Shown: positions 11,129-23,572, numbered from the stretch's first letter. The stretch is 64,000 nucleotides of DNA from Paragorgia papillata (GCA_035771165.1 JAWNZC010000234.1:940001-1004000), one strand, 5' to 3'. Made by a program: numbers and translations. The notes: generated from the sequence alone by a model not told the origin.

Positions 11129-11866
11129 GGTCGGCGTTAGATCATATTGAGTTAACGTACAGTGACGTCAGAATTTATATAGCAGCGGAAGTATTGAGAT
11201 ACGATACTTTGGAGTTCAACTTGCACTTTAAAAATGGCGTAGGAAGGCAAGCCGATTTCTCATGCCTAATATACTGTATGTTAAAAGTAATTTAATTGTC
11301 AAGTCCGTCAAGATAGGTCTCAAAATACGCGTATACTCTTTCGCTGGTTGATCAATTATTGGAAAGATTGACAAACAAAATAATGTCTGATGACAAGCAG
11401 AAAGCCGAAGCCAGAAGGTGGAATACTGGAACTGGAAGAACGCAGACAAACGGTAGCAAACCGCGCATTTTTTTTGTACACCTCGCACATGGGATTGCGG
11501 TCATTACTGTCCGTAGTAATTTCGCAATTGGTAATTGCGGTGATTTGCATCTTTATGAATTATTAAACAGTTGAGTCTACTTGCCAAAATTGGATTCCTT
11601 GTAAACGCATCGCCATCCGGTGCAAGTTTCTTTCTTAAAATCTCCGAAAGCATTGAGTAACTCCTCCCTCGAAAGAAACAATAACTGCCCTTCGCTGTCA
11701 TCCACCTCCTCCATTCTTGTTTTTTATTTTCACACAACAGAACTTCCCGCCATAATATGAAAGTTCTGACATCATTAATCTAGTGCTAATCCAGCATCAT
11801 GATACTTCCGCTCCTGTAAAATTCTGACGTCACTGTACGTTAACTCAATATGATCTAACGCCGACC
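11129..11866. mobile_element. TIR element (GGTCGGCGTTAGATC ends)
   Basis: About 48 bases at 11129-11176 are matched in inverted form at 11819-11866, and a further matched word (GCGGAAGTAT) lies inside. No transposase and no resolvable target duplication. Several overlapping short frames inside show no family motif. Confidence 0.75.
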
Positions 11867-12097
11867 CGGCTCCGTTTTTTGTATCTGCGCAGCAGATATA
11901 TTGCTATCGTGCGTGAAAGTTTGTTAGGTTTGTTAACAATGACGTAATGCTTAGGCGAGCAAAAGCAAGATGGCGTCGGCGAAGGAGTGGAGTATGTTTA
12001 CTTGATGTAGCGATATTTTCTATCGTTTCTTTAGCCTTCGAAGTATATGTTTTAACATTTTTAATGATAAGACTTCAGAGGCACTCAGGCACACTGT

Positions 12098-12233
12098 CTG
12101 TAATAACTGTATGACTGAATATTATATAATCATCTGAACCAAATATGCTAAGGTAAGAGATTTTACTGTAATAACTGTATGACTGAATATTATATAATCC
12201 TCTGAACCAAATGTACTAAGGTAAGAGATTTTA
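12098..12233 (+). repeat. 68-bp direct tandem duplication
   Basis: Two adjacent copies starting CTGTAATAACTGTATGACTG differ at only a few positions. Confidence 0.85.
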
Positions 12234-13698
12234 AAACACATATATTACAGTAATCTTATATAAGCAAGTGTTACCTGCTGCATAATAGTCAACAACTGTA
12301 ATCCCAGCAGAAAATTGGGCCTGTGGTGGCAATATTGGGCTATAGAAATTATAGACTTATTTCTATGTATTGGGCCCATAGCACCTGGTGTTATAATCAC
12401 ATGGATTCCCGTTATTTCATAACTTTCACAATATCAAAGTTCACAGGGAGTACCAAATTACCAACTGCATGTAATGTACACAGTTTAAAAACAAACTTTT
12501 ATTTGAACATTAACATTAACATTAACCACCCCTAACAGAAACTTAAGTGTGGGTTCAGGATCAACATTCTGATCAGACACTACTATCTGTGTGTGTGTGT
12601 GCGTGTTTTGACTTATACAAATTCTGCAAAATAATCTGATGGGCTCAAAGGTACATTGCTGTAAAATGTTCTTAAAGATCTAGATTTGTCAAAACATATT
12701 AAGCACTTGGAATTGAGTTGATGATTATTTAATATTTGTATATTATAAATTATGTGTACGGCCTGTCAAAACCCTTGCCATATCATGTCAAGCGATAAGC
12801 TATACTAACATGTAGTTCTCAATTTTATAATTAAAAAATATAGAAGAAATGTGTACATACTCTGTCTATTGTAATTAATATTAAATTTTTGGACTTTCCA
12901 ACCTCCTTCGCAAGCAACGCTGTGGGCTCTTATGGTGTAGAGGTGAGAAAACCTTGGGTAGAGTGGGCAAGGGGGTGTCACATTAGCCACAAACTGGTGT
13001 ACAGAGTTGCCTGTGGAGTAGCCTAAAGGTTGTTGTCCCATTTGAGGCAGCACTTCACTTGCGATAGTAACTTCTAGTTTATGTATATAAAGTTACGTAT
13101 GATTTCTAAATATAATTAATCTTAAAACTGGTTGAAATATTTGTATATTGTCTGCATGAAGTAGGTACGGTCATATAGTTCAATATAGCTCCTCTCTTCT
13201 CCGCAGAGGTTTCTGCTGAGCGAAGGAGAGAGGTACAGTGCAATCATCCATATAATTCTTCAAATGCTACAAGCATGCGCATATACATGTACGCATAGCG
13301 TACCTATTTTTTTTCTTGTTTTTTTGTTTGTTTTGTCTGTATTTCGAAATGGCAATCATTACGTCATCCCGTCAGGCTTTACGAAACTGATGCGTGCTAA
13401 AATGCTAATCTTCATGCTTTCTTTCTTCGCTTTCCTGATGTCCTTGAAGCTGTTCACTGAAAAGTATACTTAATTGTTGATCAGTAATGTCGCTGGCAAG
13501 TATCCTGATCCGTTAATATACGCTCAGAATTACACACCGATTGCGGTTGACCGGCCGTAGACCTACACTATAAAGGGCTTGTTTATACGGAGGCGAGCCG
13601 GACTAGATCGTACGTTTGTTACTATTAAATTTTCATCTTGCGTTTATATGAAAACCGAGCAGCCCGCGCCTAGCCGAGATGTCGCTTTGTGCAACCGG

Positions 13699-15187
13699 GT
13701 GCAAAAATATTGGGGCGAGCGCTTGTTTTTCCATGTGGAGAATCTCTATTCTTTGTGAAAATATCGGCTGTTTTCTTCTCAAAATCTTGTTTATTTGATG
13801 TTTTGCTAGCCATGGCCTTACTCAACTAAGGCCATGGCTACCAAACAGCCGTATGGCGGCTGCTTAAAACGCTTTTGATATGCCTCGACACGGCCACATT
13901 GAACAATCCTTAGGAGTAATTTGATTGTAAAGATACACGTTTGACGTATTCTAATTACAGACCTTTACCTTTACCATCCTCATCAGTTCTTCGCGTATCT
14001 TAAATCCCCTATCAGCCATCACTTGTCTTCATCATATGGTTCAAGGTAATCTAAAAACCCACTGTCCCTCACAACAAACACGCCGGTTGCTCTACCTCCA
14101 TACGCTGGAGATACATATGGAATGGCCCCATTCGGTGTGATGGCAACTAATACTTTAAATATAGTGGTGCTTGTACTCGCTCCACATTGTTGCTGCCAGA
14201 TCTAATCCACTTGGTGTTTCTGTGAAGTACTCGAAGCAGTCAATAATGTACCTTACTTTAGGGTAGAGCTTTCCGAAGTAACTGGACAGGGTTTTCTTTA
14301 TTTTGTAACGGCTTGGCCAAATAATCAGAACAGAAATTTTCTTTGAGCACGGTTTGACCCAAGTTATACATATGCTGCTTGCTGTGGCTGATGATATATG
14401 GAAACGAAATGCCAGATCTTCGATTAAAAGGGCAAGCCTCAGCTTCATCAAGGCAAGAAGAAATTCTTGCTCCAATCTTAATTTTCGTCGTGGTCCCATT
14501 CTCGTATCACTTTTGCCAGCAAACTGCTGAAAAGGTGATGTGCTTTTTTTGGCTTCTTTTTGGGTTTGTTTTGGCCCTCTCCAATATTGCATGTTCTGGG
14601 CTTTGGGCAGAAGATATTCAAACAAACATTTAAAGGACTCTGTAGAAGGTAGGCCAGTGTACAATTTTACCTCATATTATCTTGTTAACTGCTCAAATCT
14701 CATTGGTATGGTAAAAGAAGGATCTTCGTCGGTATCTGAACCGTCGGATGTCTGATGACTCCCATTGTGTATCTTCGGAGTCACTGTCATCATCAGTGTC
14801 GATGGCCAAGCTGCGTTTTGGGTTGCGCGACCTTTCTTCAGTTTTTTCCTCAAGCCGATTTGTTTTGTGCTTTTTCGGGGTGCTGGAGTGGAAACGTTGA
14901 GACAGGGTCAGGAACACTGTTGGGCAGTCTGTTTCGGGTTTATCCGGAGTTCGTTTTCCAATAGGAAAATGATTTGAGCAGACAAATGTTCACTCTTTGC
15001 CACCTGCTTTCGCCAAATTTCTGCCAATTTTGCGTCCTTGGGCCACTTGTGAAACATCAATTTTTCTACGTGTATTATTTTTACAATTAAATCCTCGCAC
15101 AATGAGCGTTTTTTTGGCATAGTAAACAGAGCGGCCATATGTAAATTATAAGTGACCGCGCGCTCGCCCCAATGTTTTTGCATCCCC
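13699..15187 (-). mobile_element. THAP/DDE-type DNA transposon remnant
   Basis: The left terminus GGGTGCAAAAATATTGGGGC is matched in inverted form at the right end (GCCCCAATGTTTTTGCATCC). A decayed minus-strand transposase lies between them. The right end abuts the 40-bp repeat shared with 10933-10972. The element is short because the 3' part of the transposase has been lost; a perfect 14-bp hairpin (13807-13840) lies in that segment. Confidence 0.6.
13985..15120 (-). pseudogene. Transposase: degenerate THAP domain plus DDE_Tnp_4-like core
   Basis: From the Met at 15120 the minus strand reads a THAP-like start in which only the central part (FHKWPKDAKLAEIW) is clear; the zinc-binding cysteines are mostly gone. 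An acidic/basic linker follows around 14900-14700. A helix-turn-helix region is then visible around 14470-14350. The catalytic region comes next, with YIIDCFEYF around 14235 and, after a frameshift near 14155, AITPNGAIPYVSPAYGGRA and MADRGFK near 13995. Several frame changes and stops interrupt it. Proteins with this order bind transposon ends and cut DNA; this copy cannot be functional. Confidence 0.6.
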
Positions 15188-15223
15188 TGCAAGATGGCGG
15201 AAAATACCTTGAAAGGGTCTATT
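15184..15223. repeat. 40-bp dispersed repeat with YY1-like word, copy 2
   Basis: Identical to 10933-10972; here it lies immediately outside the right end of the THAP-type transposon remnant. Confidence 0.7.
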
Positions 15224-17590
15224 GCTTTAACATCCACTCACCACTCTTGTCTTAGACATTAAAGCGTTGAACAACAGTAACACTTGTGTCTCGACTTTTG
15301 AAATGCTTTGATTTTTGATGACGTATACTATATCGCATTCGCTAAAGCGCTATTCGGCTTACGTTCGTGAGCGTTCGTACAACGTACGTACATACGAATA
15401 CGGCTTCTGATCGATGATCTACGCCTTGACCACGTGATTGACGAAATATAGTCCATCTGTGCATCCCAGCTCATGACATAGCGGATATGGTTTACAACCA
15501 GCATCCGCAAAAAACGGTCAGAATTTTGAGAATTCAAACTAACAAATGAACGTTAAGCTGTTCAACTTTTTGTCCAACTCCAAAAGCAAAAGGAGCAAAG
15601 AGCTTACAACATGCCTCACTCCATCACGCGGCTAACACTCACCGGAAGTATGAATAGTAGCGGAAGTAAAAAGTGCAATCGTGACACCCAAAAATTAAAA
15701 AAAAACACCCCAAAAAAACCCGAGCCGAAACCTAGACTCGTCCTACCACAGCTGGCCCGAGTAATTACACGAAGTTAGCTCAGAAAATATAACTAGTGTA
15801 ACTGAGTAACGTATGAACTGAGAGATATTGATTACACTATTCCAGCACAGCGCCTAGAGTTAGAACAACAAACAGCGTGCGTTGTTATGTAGAACCGCTC
15901 TGAGACATATGGCCTGCTTGTTTTTGTATAATACGTATACATGAATGATAAATTAAATTATTCATTTCGTCTCTATCCTACATTCTGATTGGTTAATTCA
16001 CCTGCAAATAACTGAGTGGAAATAATTTTCTGCTGCAAATAATTTTCGGAACATGCGCACTAGCGATAGCGCTGCTGACTGCAAATAATTTTTGTAAACA
16101 TGGCGGTGAGGGCGGATAGTTTTCCTCAGCTCTCCGAGAAAGTAATCGAGAGTATTTGGAAGCATCCATAACGACAATTTAATTCAGAAAAGAAATATTT
16201 ACAAGGAAGATTTAGTGAGATAAAAAGCAAGACTCGTGCTAACAAAAAGTAAGTTTTATGAAGATTTTAGTATGCCGAAGGCAGATTGAAGAATGGCGAT
16301 CTGTAACTTTAGGCATTTCTAATTTTTAACTATTTTATGAAGGATAAATCAATTATTGAACTCGTCTATCGCAAGATGTCATGATTTGTCAGTGTCTGGC
16401 TACCAGTTATTTGCCTCTGCCTTCGGCATCGACAAATAACTAGTAGCTCGCCACTGACAAATCATGATATTTTGCTCAGACTCGTCCAATAATTGATAAT
16501 TATTATATGGCTTTCTAATATCCTGAGTTCTGATTGGTCAACGCACGGTCCGTAAAAATGCGTATCCTCACCACGGTCCGTTTTTTTCCGTATCCGGACC
16601 GCTTTCCCGGATGTTGATTTTGCTCGCGTGAATTTCTAAGGTTTTCAGACTAAGTTTGATACAATAATTATCGAAAAACTTGAAATAGCCATATAATAAA
16701 CGCTTTATTAACCTCGTTTACTCGGTCTGTACGGGAAAATGTCAGACCTCGGTCTTTTTTGTAAGAACCTCGCCTCGCCTCGTCCGTACTGTCAAGACGT
16801 CGGTCTGATATTTCCCCGTACAGACCTCGTTTTCGGTTAATAATCACTTAATATTTAACGCTGTTATGCACGTCGCATAATTCGAAATAAATACTCGCAT
16901 AAACGTTCCATTGAATCATAATGTAATACAATAAAAGAAAATAATAACTTTAAACGTGACGTACAGTCCGTTTTACGCATGTACCAAACTAATGTTTACA
17001 TCTTTCTTTACAAAAAAATACTAATACCTCATTCAAGTTTTTAAGCTTTTCTTGGTTCCCATTCATTACTTGTACCCAAATTAAAACAAAACATTTTCAG
17101 GAGAAATAGAAGAAATCCGAGGAGATATCCTCGCCGAATCGCTTGGTTTTTTACAATGTTGTTCCTAACGGTTTACATTGAGCTGAGTACTTCATGTAAT
17201 TATCTACGAATGTCATGTTTTGGGGACCACATTGCGGTCATGCGCAGAACGGACTGTACATCACCTTTAAGGAAACAAAATAATATATAACTAAATCCAG
17301 GCGTATAACATCGTTCTATTCGTGTTCGATTTAACTGAACTTCAAGGCTAACTCGATCTCGATCTCACTCCTTCAAAAACGTACACACAACGTTCTTTTG
17401 ATCACGTGACTAAAATATCGTGGTCAACAGGTTATCCAAGAAACACTGTATTATATTAATGTGAAGAACAAGTTCAACTTTATCACAAACGCTCTGCAGA
17501 ATCAATCATGCAAAATATTCAAATGTCATGAAAAAATATTTATCTATTGTTGCTCTTGACTTTAACCAAAGCTATCACTTCCATTCCTTG
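15224..17590. other. No gene recognised; two hairpin repeats
   Basis: An imperfect inverted repeat spans about 16374-16474 (TGATTTGTCAGTG with CACTGACAAATCA). A second spans about 16707-16850 (CGGTCTGTACGGG with CCCGTACAGACCTCG). The second is related to the hairpin at 32876-32995. No coding region could be supported. Confidence 0.6.
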
Positions 17591-17591
17591 G

Positions 17592-17973
17592 GTAAACTTT
17601 CAACATGTCCTCCTACCTAGAATTACCAATAATCAGTAAGTGTGAAACGGCCTTGAATTACCAATAATTGGTAATTGTAGGTAATTCTCTGTCCCACATG
17701 CGGGATGTTAAACTTGAACACATCAAGCTAAAAATCCTAGAGGGGTGTTGTGGTCAGGGTCTGAGAGGAGGCACATTTTCCCGGAGGGTTGTGGTTAGGT
17801 TTAGGTTCACCGGGGGTTTTGGTTAGGTTTAGGGTTTCCGGGGGGGTTAGGGTTAGGTTGGGGTGGTGGGTTGGGAATTAGGTTTTTAAAATTAACGATT
17901 ATTGGTAATTCTAGGGATTTCACACTTACTGATTATTGGTAATTCTAGGTAGGAGGATATGCTGAAACTTTAC
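17592..17973. mobile_element. MITE with ~55-bp TIRs and G-rich interior
   Basis: Positions 17592-17646 pair with 17918-17973. The inner ~39 bases (CCTCCTACCTAGAATTACC and onward) match almost perfectly. Between them is G-rich sequence with GGTTAGGTTTAGG-type words resembling degenerate telomeric repeat. There is no coding capacity. Confidence 0.8.
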
Positions 17974-18182
17974 AGAGTGGATCTATTGCTATTCAAATTT
18001 TCATGAATAAATTATACTCTATCTGAATTAATCGGGTTCTTAAACCGGCCAATCAGATTATAGAATCGACCAGCCGATGCCAGGGCTAGCTCCCGACGTG
18101 GAGGCAAAATGCCCTGACGAGGTAGGCTTCTATGCCTATAAAAATCCGTCTGGTAAAAACGATTTGCATATAAGCGGCGGCG

Positions 18183-18338
18183 ACTATATAACGCAATTGG
18201 ACACAATTGTTACTGTGTTTATTGAAAAAGGTTTTGGCTTTCGTCGCTGTACGATATGATCAGAAACTTTTTTTAGAGAGACGAAACCTAATTTTTTTTT
18301 ATTAAACACAGTAACAATTGGCAGCAATTGCGTTATAG
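18183..18338. mobile_element. Small inverted-repeat element
   Basis: The left arm (TATAACGCAATTGG, later TTGTTACTGTGTTTA) is matched inverted in the right arm at 18303-18338 with a few mismatches. About 155 bases in all. Confidence 0.65.
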
Positions 18339-18573
18339 ATATATTTTTAGTTGAAATTGATGAATTTATATGAAGCTCTTGCTTTTTCAAACTTTAACAA
18401 TGATGTAGCTTAAATTAGTCGGACTGCCTGTAAGTACGAGAAAGACAATTAAGATAAAATGCCCATCTATTATCACTAATTTTAAAAGAAAATTTCAAGG
18501 TTTACTAGGTAAAATATGCATTGCAAATTCCAAGCGAACCAACGTAATTATTTGCGAAGCCAGTTTCTTCACA

Positions 18574-18825
18574 ATGGAAAAAAAAGCATTAAAACAAATA
18601 TTAACAACATTTACTTCGAACATTCAATTCTGGAAGGTTTGTAAGGCGATAAGATCATTTGAAATGTCAACATACTCATCTGAATGTGAGAACAAAAATT
18701 ATTTGATGAAAATTTCACTTAAAAACCTTGATAAAATAACCATACTCGCACCATTCGTGACACTACAATTTTCAACTACGCATGAATATTTTGGAGAAAA
18801 AACTAACGTTGTGCATATAGAATAA
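18574..18825 (+). other. Unassigned 83-codon open frame
   Basis: An open frame beginning MEKKALKQILTTF with no recognised domain, signal peptide or splice context. It sits in AT-rich sequence just left of the Polinton derivative. Listed only so that the interval is accounted for. Confidence 0.15.
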
Positions 18826-18902
18826 CGTTCGGGGCATTAAATACTGTTCACAGAGAAAGTGTTTTATCTGTTGCTATGACAACACTGGCGTTTCAAAATG
18901 GC

Positions 18903-18908
18903 CGTAAG
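18903..18908 (+). repeat. 6-bp target-site duplication, left
   Basis: CGTAAG directly precedes the left terminus of the Polinton derivative; the same six bases follow the right terminus at 25784-25789. Six-base duplications are characteristic of Polinton integration. Confidence 0.85.
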
Positions 18909-19802
18909 AGTAGTAATACCCCCCATCTGGCGGCGGAAGTAATTAGTATGCAAACGGTATGTCGCCCTTCATCTCATTAGTATTCATTTTATAGCGGCGC
19001 GTTACGTCACTAACCCTAATCTCATTATTTATGCTTAATTATTTCTCAGTCTCCTTTGGGACCCTTTAAACCCTAACTTTTATCTAACCCCCAAACCCTA
19101 GCTTTTACTCAACCCCCCGTGTAATACGTCATAACCGATAGATCTCCGACTAATTTCCGAAGTTACGTCAATATCAAAAGGCATTCCACTTTCTTCCTTA
19201 TAAGTATTAGTAATTACCTTTTCATTTATACACTTTACCCCACTGTCAGTCAACACTTGTGGGACACGTAGGTACAAAGAGCATGCGTACAGTAAGCTTT
19301 AACGAAATAGACGTTCTTTACAAGAAACGAGAGAGAAATTGATAGAGACACTTTATATTTTTTATCTGAAACCTCATCTGTGTGAGTATAGAGAGATTGG
19401 AGCAATCTAAATGTCTGAATTGGCAGACATAACTTGAGGTAGTTCTACTTAATAACATAACATATCATGAATATTATATTAGGGTCAGAACCTAAATATT
19501 CAAACCAGAGTAACTCATCCTAGAATCTTTGCTAGCTAAACATTCGTTTATAAAGCAAGTCAAGATATCGTAAGAAGAACTTAAGATATATTTTAGATGA
19601 GGAATCACTTCGAGAAGTCATGAAAAGAACGATTTTAAGTGTCGAAATATAAACTAAAGGCAAAGCGATTTATTACTTTGAAAGCGTTGCTACGCTTTCT
19701 GTTACTAAGTGTGATATTTGCATATTTATCCTCAGTGCACGTGCAGGAGACAAAACAGAAACTCATTAGGGGTCATAAAGAGGATTAAGCGCTTGGGAAA
19801 GT

Positions 19803-20556
19803 CTAGTCAAGAGTGTCATTAGCAACACGCGTACATGTAATACAGAATTTAAAATATTTTATTGAGAAATATATCTTTACACAAAAAAAGTCTTGATTAT
19901 TTAGTGATCTATCGGTAACACTAGCATATGGGCATACAGTACATCTTATAATCTGAAGGCATGGATCATGAGCCTTGAATTCTGTACCACAAATCTTACA
20001 TATCAGATTTCGATTAACGCATTTGTTAAAATATTTCCATAAACTCTTAGAACACTCAATTACATGTGTAAAATTAACAGGATTCTGACAACGTTTGCAA
20101 TCAACAGGTTCGTCAATTATAGAATTTTCTGATTCTATTTCGGTGTAATCCTTATCGTTTTCTGAATCTTCTTCGGAGGAAGTTTCTTCGTTTTCGCTCT
20201 CTGATTCTGTTTCTTCTTCTGCCTGCGCCAACATTGTTAGCACTCGAACATTTTCGATAAGGTTTTTGTCAATGTTAATGTCGGCGAGTCCTTTTACAAA
20301 TACGTTTAAACCAGCTGGTTCGGGAATTCCTGAGAAGTAAGGTGATACACAGTATTCTACCAATTCGGCTATTTTTGTGCATGTTTGGTATAGTTCTTCC
20401 TTGATACACAATTTCTCCTTTGGGATTCCATGTTAAGTTGACATAGGATGCGAGTAAACTATTCAACAAAGAGGACGCGTTCGCTTCATCGACTCCATAG
20501 CCAAAATGTGACAGTATTTCTTTAACACGAAAATCGTCATGTAACCTTTCTCCCAT
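19803..20556 (-). pseudogene. Polinton-associated protein with zinc ribbon, left copy
   Basis: Starts with MGERLHDDFRVKEIL at 20556 and reads through LTWNPKGEIVYQGR. A frame change near 20375 follows, then a reading beginning around TKIAELVEYCV. A long acidic stretch (Glu/Ser-rich, about 20230-20130) is next. The C-terminus has CxxC-type pairs (CKRC, CKIC) suggesting a zinc ribbon, but one pair seen in the right copy (CPKC) is CSKS here. The normal stop is lost and the frame runs on to 19803. The family is frequent in Polintons and adintoviruses; I do not know its function. Confidence 0.6.
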
Positions 20557-20604
20557 AGTGTTCAGGGTTCGAATGATGGTCTTTAAAAAATATCGTTCTT
20601 TTTA

Positions 20605-20921
20605 TATTAGTTCTGCGAGTCCTTCTAAAACTGGACCAAGTATAGGACATCAAGAAATCCTTCACCTTTTTGAACCAGTATCTCTTTTTATCTCATAAAA
20701 CTACTTCGGGGACTAGCCAAAGTTGATATGTCTTCGCTATAAGGCCTAACGACTTCAAGCAAAGCAGGTGATAATTGATATTGCGTTGACCAAAAGTTCA
20801 ACATACAATCACAAATGCATCTAATTTGCTCAGGGCTAGCAGTCTCCAACAGACCTCGCTGTTTAATAGGTTCACTTGTACATAAAAGTTCAAGAAACGG
20901 TTTGTGCTTTTTGATCAACAT
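20605..20921 (-). pseudogene. Small Polinton-associated protein, left copy
   Basis: From Met at 20921 it reads MLIKKHKPFLELL and PEQIRCICDCMLNFW, resembling a small helical, basic protein that commonly precedes the gene next to it in Polinton-type elements. A TAA stop at 20688-20690 interrupts it. The same frame continues afterwards for about 26 codons of family-like sequence, with a 2-bp insertion relative to the right copy. The same TAA is present in the right copy. Confidence 0.55.
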
Positions 20922-20979
20922 CTCTATTTGACAGTCAGTGTCTAAATGAGGAAAACGCTACCAAAACACATATTTTAAG

Positions 20980-21162
20980 AGGGAGAGGAAGAGGAGGAGG
21001 AGAAGGAGGAGGAGGAGAAGGAGGAGGAGGAGGAGGAGGAGGAGGAGAAAGAGGAGGAGAAAGAGGAGGAGGAGGAGGAGGAGGAGGAGGAGAAAGAGGA
21101 GGAGGAGGAGGAGAAAGAGGAGGAGGAGGAGAAAGAGGAGGAGGAGGAGGAGGAGGAGGAGC
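20980..21162. repeat. (GGA)n/(AAAGAGG) polypurine array, left arm
   Basis: Pure purine strand built from GGA triplets interrupted by AAAGA units. It separates the ATPase gene from the small genes; the matching array in the right arm is at 23573-23737. It creates long meaningless Ser/Pro/Leu-rich open frames. Confidence 0.95.
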
Positions 21163-21244
21163 AAATAGACACACACACATACAAAAGCATTTAGCTTAAA
21201 ATATTTATTTCGGTTTTCGCTCAAACATATACATATCAAAAGTT

Positions 21245-22596
21245 TTAGTAAGGTCTGCTTCTTAGATTATATTTAGGTGTTTTTATTTTAAAAGTAGCGT
21301 GATAGTCTTTCTTGTCTTCTGGTGATAATTGTGATACATCTTCTTTTGTCATGGGTAAATATTTTGATCTAATCATCAATAGATGATGTTCATACTCTTC
21401 TCTATCATCTGGGGTCATCTTTGCCAAGTCGCTTTCTTTCCAATCCGAAGAGCTTTCCCAGTTATGAAAGAAATTATGTTTAAGCGTTGGTTGTTCAACG
21501 GTAGAAGGCGGTGTTACAAAATAGGTTTTAGGTGTAGCAGGAGCTGTAGGGAAACTCCACGGAAGATCGTCAGTTTCTTGCTTTATCTTTGGTGTCAAAT
21601 TTTCTGAAGTTTTTGGTGGCTGAGTTTGAAGATTAGTTACAGGTTGAGACTGATTCTGCAGTTGGTTTTTAAACGTCAGAAAACGTCCTAACTGATTGGA
21701 GTAGAGTATGCTCTTTTCTTCAGGTGTTAACTGTGGCGCTTGTACAATATCTTGCATTTTTTGTTCTGTATTGTACATGGCATTAACGATCGGAGGTAAT
21801 TTATAGGATTGCTTTTGTATGAAACTACCCAGCTGTTGCTGCAGCCAGGAGCTATTTTCTCCGGGTAGAACATTGGTCTTGAGGCGGTGATCGTCGTCCG
21901 TAGTCGGCTTTAGATCAAGCATTAAATAACCATGAGGGCGACTTGTGGCTTCCTCGTAACTCTTCATAAATTCATGGACATGACCTGGGTTCACCTGCCG
22001 TGCCAAGACAGAAATTTGTTGCTTATCCCTCGGAGACTTGAATAGTACGATATAGTGTGCGTTGAGGCTGATGTTTCTGGTTTCCTTTCCTTGGTGAAAT
22101 ATGTTCTGAACAATATAGATCACGGAGAGATTCCGGTGATGACTTCCCTTAGTAAATAAACTAGCAATACGTTTATCTCTTCCTGACTGATCCATGAGAT
22201 CGTCAAGAACAATAAGGTTTCGCTTAGAAACATCAAGAAAATTATCAGAGTCTATATCAGAAGGTATGCCTTCGTTAAGCTCAATGCCTGGTATTCTCTT
22301 GATCATTTCTAAATACATGGGCTGCCACTGTCCATACACCAAATGATGCGTTCGGGAGGAGGATTAATTGTAGTTTTGGCGTTTTCCAGAAGTCTCTTCA
22401 CCCATACTCTTTTGCCGCTCTGAGTACACCCTGCAACAATGCATGTGAACGGATGCTGCATGACTGTTGCGTCAGTGAGAAGATGTGCTGGTCTTGAATA
22501 AGTACTGCTTTTATGGGAATTTTTTATATGACGTTGCATGTTGAATAGTGTTGAAAACGTTTTTCCACAAGTGCTGCAAACATAAGACATGTTCAC
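21245..22596 (-). pseudogene. FtsK/HerA-type DNA-packaging ATPase with N-terminal zinc finger
   Basis: Begins MNMSYVCSTCGKTF at 22596, a C2H2 finger (CxxC ... HxxxxxH). A Walker A-like loop GCTQSGKR follows near 22435 and a Walker B stretch NLIVLDDLMDQ near 22220. An arginine/lysine-rich segment (SPRDKQQISVLARQ) comes next, and a long Pro/Gln-rich tail ends KTPKYNLRSRPY at the stop. In the Polinton/adintovirus family this ATPase drives genome packaging into capsids. The gene is broken once, by a frameshift near 22335 just after the segment IIWC. This is the only copy with its N-terminal half; the right arm has only the C-terminal part. The Walker A ends in KR rather than the usual KT/KS. Confidence 0.75.
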
Positions 22597-22655
22597 TCAT
22601 TGAAGAGCATGAGCAGAATAAATACTTCTAGAGAATTACGTATTATATATTTATC

Positions 22656-22780
22656 TTTCTCCTCCTCCTCTTTCTCCTCCTCCTCCTCTTTCTCCTCCTC
22701 CTCCTCTTTCTCCTCCTCTTTCTCCTCCTCTTTCTCTTCCTCCTCCTCCTCCTCCTCTTTCTCCTCCTCCTCTTTCTCCT
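22656..22780. repeat. (TCC)n polypyrimidine array at the palindrome centre
   Basis: TCC triplets with TTTC units, the same sequence type as the arrays inside each arm but at the junction where the right arm begins. The right-arm ATPase fragment starts immediately after it, so the array marks the rearrangement breakpoint. Confidence 0.95.
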
Positions 22781-22781
22781 C

Positions 22782-23492
22782 CGAGGAAGCCACAAGTCGC
22801 CCTCATGGTTATTTAATATTTGATCTAAAGCCGACTACGGACGACGATCACCGCCTCAAGACCAATGTTCTACCCGGAGAAAATAGCTCCAGCCTGCAGC
22901 AACAGCTGGGTAGTTTCATCAAAAGCAATCCTATCAATTACCTCCGATCGTTAATGCCATGTACAATACAGAACAAAAAATGCAATATATTGTACAAGCG
23001 CCACAGTTAACACCTGAAGAAAAGAGCATACTCTACTCCAATCAGTTAGGACGTTTTCTGACGTTTCAAAACCAACTGCAGAATCAGTCTCAACCTGTGA
23101 CTAATCTTCAAACTCAGCCACCAAAAACTTCAGAAAATTTGACACCAAAGATAAAGCAAGAAACTGACGATCTTCCGTGGAGTTTCCCTACAGCTCCTGC
23201 TACACCTAAAACCTATTTTGTAACACCGCTTCCTACCGTTGAACAACCAACGCTTAAACATAATTTCTTTCATAACTGGGAAAGCTCTTCGGATTGGAAA
23301 GAAAGCGACTTGGCAAAGATGACCCCAGATGATAGAGAAGAGTATGAACATCATCTATTGATGACTAGCTCAAAATATTTACCCATGACAAAAGAAGACG
23401 TATCACAATTATCACCAGAAGACATGAAAGACTATCACGCTAATTTTAAAATAAAAACGCCTAAATATAATTTAAGAAGCAGACCTTATTAA
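22782..23492 (+). pseudogene. Packaging ATPase, C-terminal fragment (right copy)
   Basis: Starts within the gene at EEATSRPHGYLIFDLKP, lacking the zinc finger, Walker A and Walker B. A small deletion near 22920 shifts the frame; the remaining tail reads on from MYNTEQKMQYIVQAP to the stop at 23492. It cannot encode an ATPase. Confidence 0.75.
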
Positions 23493-23572
23493 AACTTTTG
23501 TTATGTATATGTTTGAGCTAAAACCGAAATAAATATTTTAAGCTAAATGCTTTTGTATGTGTGTGTGTCTAT

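Larger units (their letters stand above)
18909..21955 (-). repeat. Left inverted arm of the Polinton derivative
   Basis: Read on the minus strand it holds, in order, the C-terminal part of the ATPase gene, a GGA/TCC microsatellite, two small genes and about 0.9 kb of non-coding terminal sequence. The latter includes TTTAGGG-like words near 19070-19120. It matches 22782-25783 throughout. Confidence 0.85.

Noticed and set aside
20935..21239. Open frames encoding long Ser, Pro or Leu runs
   Set aside because: They are translations of the GGA/TCC microsatellite in three frames; no gene.
21383..21607. Plus-strand frame opposite the ATPase gene, repeated inverted at 23130-23354
   Set aside because: It is a shadow of the ATPase tail; its conservation between arms only reflects the inverted duplication.
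22593..22793. Glu/Lys-rich open frame on the minus strand
   Set aside because: Same microsatellite read on the purine strand.
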